DNA from: Trichodesmium sp. jk18x7bins.61 | GTDB lineage: Bacteria; Cyanobacteriota; Cyanobacteriia; Cyanobacteriales; Microcoleaceae | Length of the DNA: 7,030 nucleotides | Assembly: GCA_022822685.1 (NCBI GenBank) | Contig: JAJEAQ010000362.1 | Span: 1-7,030, forward strand | Reading direction: 5' to 3' | Part shown: piece after piece, positions 3,858 to 7,030 of the stretch | Layout of the letters: each line of letters begins with the position of its first letter | Position numbering within the stretch: position 1 is the first letter of the stretch | Notes under the pieces: model-generated | Told to the model about the DNA's origin: nothing | Seen by the model: the letters and a program-made list of their open reading frames with translations, nothing else | Databases searched by the model: none | Made by a program: the position numbers and the translations under genes

Positions 3858-6476
3858 CTAACTACCCACCAAAACTTTTTTATACTGAATTCTCGTAGTA
3901 CGTTTCATCAACTTTTGCCATTCTGCAGAATTTGTGAGTTTTTCACTATCCAACTCCTGACCCTTTTTTTGATAGAAATTAGCAAAACAATCTAGCCAAT
4001 CTATAACTATTTCTGTGCGAGAACTATCTGAATATTTCAAAGATTTCTGTAGACGCTCTTGCATTTCAGCTAAATTACCATTTTGATAAGCATACCAGGC
4101 TTCCCAGACCAATAATTGATATTCTGTTTTACCCTCAGATTTAGAATTTTTCAGAATAGCTTGCTGGTATTCTAATCTTTCTAATTCTGATTGAAACTCT
4201 TTTAATAATTCTTTGAGCTGTTTTCTTTGAAAGTTCGATTGTTGCAGTTGTGAATGGGTATCTACTAAATCTGTTTGAAGTTCTTGAATTTGTAATTGCG
4301 ATCGCCTCAGTTCTTGTTTAGTTTTATGCAACTCTGATTTAGATATTTCCCACTCTAGATAATTTTTGGGAATTTCTCTTAGTTGCGTTTCCGACTGTTG
4401 CAGAGTTGTTTTTGTTTGAGTGAGCTGAGATTTTATTTCCTCTAATTCCCCTTGAGCTATATTTAACTGAGATTTATTTTTTTCTGATTCTTGGCGAGTG
4501 TGCTTCAATTCTGCCACAGACTTTTCCCGCTCCCTTGTAATCTTTAACAGTTGAGAGTTAGATTCCGTTAACTCTATTTCTTTTACTTGCAACTGAGACT
4601 GAGATGCTTGCAATAGTGTTTCTGTTGCTGCTAGTTGTGACTGTGAATATTCCCACTCTTCCTGAGTTTGATGTAGGTGATGCTGAGCAACTACTAATTT
4701 GTCTTCAATGTCATATAAACTATGTTTGGCTTTTCCTAATTCAGCTTGAGTTTTCTGAAGTTGCAAATGGGATTTTTCTAATTCTATTTCTGCCGTCTTT
4801 AGCTGTTCATGATATTTTTGTAAAACCACAGTAGTTGCTGTTACCTGAGACTGAGATTCTTCCCAGTATTCTTGAGTTTGATGTAATTGATATTTGCAAA
4901 TATTTAATTCCGCTTGCGTCTCATACAAATCATTTTTTGTTATTCCTAATTCAGCTTGAGTTTGTTTCAGTTGTAAGTTAAATTTTTCTAATACTGTTTC
5001 CGTAGTTGAAAGTTGGGATTGGGATTTTTGTAATACTGATTCTGTTTGATGATTACGATAGATAGACTTTTCTAATTCTTCTTGGGTTTGCTGTAGTTGT
5101 GACTGATATTGTACTAATTCTCCAGCCACCTGATTTAATTGATATTTTGTTTGAATGAGTTCTTTTTTTCTCTCCTGAGAATCTTGTAACTCCATTTCTG
5201 TATGGTGTAGTTTTGACTGGCATTGTGTTAATTCAGTTTGAGCTTTGTCTAACTGTGACTTGGCTGTAGCTAGTTCTTTTTCTGTAGGCTCAAATCTAGT
5301 TTCAATATCTTGAATTTGTTTCAGTTGAAAATGAGTTTTTTCTAATACTGTTTCTGTAGCATGGAGTTGTTTTTGAGATTCTAATAACGTTGTTTCTGTG
5401 ACATCGAGTTGAGAAACATATTTTTCTAATTTATCTTGTGTCTGTATTAACTCAGACTTTGTTTGTGTTAGTTCTAACTGACTTTGTTGGTATTTATTTT
5501 TATATGTTTCTAGTTCTGCTAGTAGTTTTTTATTCTGACTTTCTTCACTACATAAATTGATCCAGTCTTGAAAAGCCCAGATTCTATAGGGAGATGATTT
5601 AATTAATTCTTGCCAGGAAAAATCTAGTATTTCATCGGCTGGCTTCCAGGATCTAGCCTCTAGTTCCTGATACATTTCTATAGTTTCAGGAAAGTAATAA
5701 TCTAACATAGTTGGTCGATGACCTGCTGTTGATGCTCGATTATGAAAGAATGATGTGTCATAAGTATTAGTTTGATATTTAAAGTTAGTCTGAAATTTTT
5801 GATTAATTGCTTCAATAAATCTTTCTTGATTATTAATTATTGTTTCCACATTGATTAACAGACAACGATTAGCAGCATGATTGTAAAAATCAATGATTTT
5901 TTGATTGTAGTGTAGCCAAAATTTAACTGCTAGTTCTGGTTTATTTTTAAATGTATTATATTGCTGAATATACAAAGAATCAACTACTCCCCAAGGAGAA
6001 CAATAAATTAATAGGAACTTGGCATTTGGTAGCAAGTTCGCCCAAAAATCTAGAAATAAAGTTGTGCAATACTCTTGCCATCCCCAATTGCTACTAATAG
6101 AATTGTGGACTACAATTTCTTTAGCTTTTACTTGAAATATTTCTTCTATTTCTATTCTTTCTTGAAGAGTCCAACCATCCCCATCTACACCTTGGGATTC
6201 TAATACTTGTTTATGAAATTCATAGAAGTCTGATTTTTCAAAATATCCTTGAGTATTGCAGTCTTTTCCCTCTATTAACTTCCGACCTATATGCAAACCT
6301 GAACTTTGGAGAATAGAAGCTGTTACAGAACTTCCAGAATGGTGCATACCTGTAATAATCAGAGTGGATTTTTCTGTTTTTTGCATAGGTTTATTTTGAT
6401 TATGTTTTGCTGATCTTAGTATATAATTTTTGGGTTTACTAGAGAATTTATTCAGCAGTTTTTTGCTGGAATACAT
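3858..6476 (-). CDS. Sulfotransferase-family protein with giant coiled coil and C-terminal cap domain
   Basis: This is an 872-residue protein. Residues 36-300 form a sulfotransferase domain: TLIITGMHHSGSSV (38-51) is the P-loop-like 5'-phosphosulfate loop for PAPS, and IYCSPWGVVDSLY (157-169) is the 3'-phosphate loop, in which the usual Arg before [SND]-P is Cys159 while the later Ser167 is kept. Family members move sulfate from PAPS to hydroxyl or amino groups of sugars and other acceptors. Residues 312-780 are coiled coil, with 18 unbroken 14-residue repeats at 445-696. Residues 784-856 (LLVWEAWYAYQNGNLAEM, then IDWLDCFANFYQKKG and AEWQKLMKR) form a helical cap, seen from memory in other cyanobacterial glycan proteins. 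There is no signal or membrane segment, so it is likely cytoplasmic. Met31 just before the domain is an alternative start; neither start has a good Shine-Dalgarno sequence. A promoter lies directly upstream. The domain call is strong; activity is uncertain because of Cys159. Confidence 0.88.
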   Translation of the reverse strand: MYSSKKLLNKFSSKPKNYILRSAKHNQNKPMQKTEKSTLIITGMHHSGSSVTASILQSSGLHIGRKLIEGKDCNTQGYFEKSDFYEFHKQVLESQGVDGDGWTLQERIEIEEIFQVKAKEIVVHNSISSNWGWQEYCTTLFLDFWANLLPNAKFLLIYCSPWGVVDSLYIQQYNTFKNKPELAVKFWLHYNQKIIDFYNHAANRCLLINVETIINNQERFIEAINQKFQTNFKYQTNTYDTSFFHNRASTAGHRPTMLDYYFPETIEMYQELEARSWKPADEILDFSWQELIKSSPYRIWAFQDWINLCSEESQNKKLLAELETYKNKYQQSQLELTQTKSELIQTQDKLEKYVSQLDVTETTLLESQKQLHATETVLEKTHFQLKQIQDIETRFEPTEKELATAKSQLDKAQTELTQCQSKLHHTEMELQDSQERKKELIQTKYQLNQVAGELVQYQSQLQQTQEELEKSIYRNHQTESVLQKSQSQLSTTETVLEKFNLQLKQTQAELGITKNDLYETQAELNICKYQLHQTQEYWEESQSQVTATTVVLQKYHEQLKTAEIELEKSHLQLQKTQAELGKAKHSLYDIEDKLVVAQHHLHQTQEEWEYSQSQLAATETLLQASQSQLQVKEIELTESNSQLLKITREREKSVAELKHTRQESEKNKSQLNIAQGELEEIKSQLTQTKTTLQQSETQLREIPKNYLEWEISKSELHKTKQELRRSQLQIQELQTDLVDTHSQLQQSNFQRKQLKELLKEFQSELERLEYQQAILKNSKSEGKTEYQLLVWEAWYAYQNGNLAEMQERLQKSLKYSDSSRTEIVIDWLDCFANFYQKKGQELDSEKLTNSAEWQKLMKRTTRIQYKKVLVGS
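4298..4305. repeat. HIP1 octamer GCGATCGC in a coiled-coil repeat
   Basis: A perfect HIP1 copy encoding the RSQ of the unit ending ELRRSQ (residues 722-727) in the sulfotransferase, again at repeat positions 12-14. Confidence 0.9.
4389..5144 (-). repeat. 18 tandem 14-residue (42-bp) coiled-coil repeats in the sulfotransferase gene
   Basis: Residues 445-696 break without gaps into eighteen 14-residue units with consensus sQLxxTqxeLexSq, for example SQLQQTQEELEKSI, LQLQKTQAELGKAK and SQLTQTKTTLQQSE. A higher-order unit of five repeats (70 residues) is also visible: 459-528 against 529-598 agree at about 33 of 70 positions by hand, and 599-640 starts a third copy. The 14-residue period equals two heptads, which predicts one uninterrupted left-handed coiled coil. 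DNA identity between units is low, so the array is old or selected at protein level. Confidence 0.9.
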
Positions 6477-6493
6477 TTTGGCAACTCTGAGCT

Positions 6494-6522
6494 ACTATAT
6501 CTAAGAATTAGTAGTGCATCAA
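6494..6522 (-). promoter_or_regulatory. Predicted sigma70-type promoter of the sulfotransferase gene
   Basis: On the minus strand the -35 box is TTGATG (6517-6522), the spacer is exactly 17 bp, and the -10 box is TATAGT (6494-6499). Transcription would begin near 6487-6488, giving a leader of about 11 nt to ATG 6476, or about 100 nt to the alternative start Met31 (6386). The -35 box overlaps the last stop codon of the transposase remnant, so the promoter sits at the edge of old IS DNA. Confidence 0.55.
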
Positions 6523-6902
6523 GAAAGTGTGCGATGAGTAAACAAGTCACTAATAGTATAGAGTATCAGAAGTTTCGGTGAAACTTTGTTGGCCAACTGG
6601 ACAATAGTACCTTTGACTTCCTTTACTGGTTTTTCTATGTTGATGAAGCTCTCTGATGGCCACACCGATAACATTCCATAAGAATTGAAAGTATTTGGGG
6701 ACAATGCTCATTTTAGCGTTCCCACAAAACCATTGAACTGATTTCTAAACTCTTTCATTGTTTTGACAAATTGTTTTTGGTCTGATTCATTTCCATCTGT
6801 AATTCTCATTCACAATGGCATATCTCCATCACAGGTACAGATTAAATCCATGATAATTTTCTTTTCAAACTGTCAATGTTCTTATGAATATCTGGAGGTA
6901 AT
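6519..6902 (-). pseudogene. Decayed IS1634-type (DUF4277-like) transposase fragment
   Basis: One minus-strand frame keeps transposase-like sequence across several stops. From 6902 it reads ITSRYS, stop, EH, stop, QFEKK, then IIMDLICTCDGDMPL, stop (6810-6812), MRITDGNESDQKQFVKTMKE, FRNQF and stop (6708-6710). It continues as ALSPNTFNSYGMLSVWPSES to TGA at 6519-6521. This aligns without gaps over ITxGYSRDHRPDLKQ...MDLI..DGD.PLWMR..DGNESD, remembered from IS1634-family DDE transposases; the stop before MRIT replaces the expected Trp (TGG to TGA), and stop-ALS lies where DSALYS is expected. It covers only the middle of a normal 500-residue transposase. It cannot be active. Neither insertion-sequence end nor a target duplication was recognised. 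The family name is moderately sure; the broken state is certain if the family is right. Confidence 0.7.
6570..6586. repeat. Short hairpin AAGTTTC-ggt-GAAACTT
   Basis: Perfect 7-base arms flank a 3-base loop inside the transposase remnant, about 95 bp upstream of the sulfotransferase start. A perfect 10-bp palindrome GTTGGCCAAC follows at 6588-6597. They could be chance within former coding DNA, or contribute to regulation upstream of the promoter. Confidence 0.35.
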
Positions 6903-7030
6903 TTTTAGCAGTTATCGTTGTGGCCGACTCAACACTGCCCTACAGACCTAGGCTAAATCAATACCTAGCTGTGTCTCTACTTTTCTGAGGAGATTTGCTG
7001 CCCTATTTCATCAGCATTGAGCCACCTTGC
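6903..7030 (-). other. Right edge, unassigned; possibly further transposase debris
   Basis: All three minus-strand frames hold stops here. A short stretch WLNADEIGQQI, in a different frame from the remnant, faintly recalls the DEIG segment near the N terminus of IS1634-type transposases. If so, some 100 residues between the two parts have been lost. The match is too short to rely on. Confidence 0.25.

Noticed and set aside
3661..3861. Plus-strand frame of 66 codons in the intergenic gap
   Set aside because: There is no ribosome binding site or family resemblance, and it runs convergently into the sulfotransferase 3' end.
2448..5144. Regular repeats that might be read as a CRISPR array or minisatellite
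   Set aside because: The 42-bp period is fully explained by 14-residue coding repeats inside open frames; there are no identical short repeats with unique spacers and no cas genes.
6763..6951. Plus-strand frame of 62 codons at the right side
   Set aside because: It is antisense to the transposase remnant, whose minus-strand frame has recognisable family motifs.

Overview
The window looks like chromosomal DNA of a filamentous, Nostoc-type cyanobacterium. It is AT-rich and carries four copies of the octamer GCGATCGC (HIP1), where about 0.1 would be expected by chance. It also has an intergenic palindromic repeat of a type common in these genomes, and its protein domains are typical of cyanobacterial glycan clusters. 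All convincing genes are on the minus strand, so transcription runs from high to low coordinates.

Layout in transcription order. (1) 6519-6902, possibly reaching the window edge: a decayed IS1634-type (DUF4277-like) transposase with several stops. (2) 6494-6522: a good sigma70-like promoter at the edge of that remnant. (3) 3858-6476: an 872-residue protein made of an N-terminal PAPS-type sulfotransferase domain, a very long coiled coil built from 14-residue repeats, and a small C-terminal cap domain. (4) 3394-3857: a gene-free gap with palindromes. (5) 3226-3393: a broken copy of the N-terminal domain that also begins gene 8. (6) 1152-3221: a 689-residue coiled-coil plus GT61 (DUF563) glycosyltransferase. 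(7) 512-1201: a SAM-dependent methyltransferase that overlaps gene 6 by 50 bp. (8) 1-272: the first 90 codons of a gene cut by the window edge, whose N-terminal accessory domain is found in cyanobacterial glycosyltransferases and sulfotransferases.

A sulfotransferase, a GT61 glycosyltransferase and a methyltransferase in a row suggest synthesis and decoration (sulfation, methylation) of an extracellular polysaccharide or other glycan. The most unusual point is that two different enzymes carry the same kind of 14-residue coiled-coil repeat, at opposite ends relative to their catalytic domains. This suggests a filamentous scaffold that could hold the enzymes of one pathway together. That function is inference; the repeats themselves are directly visible.
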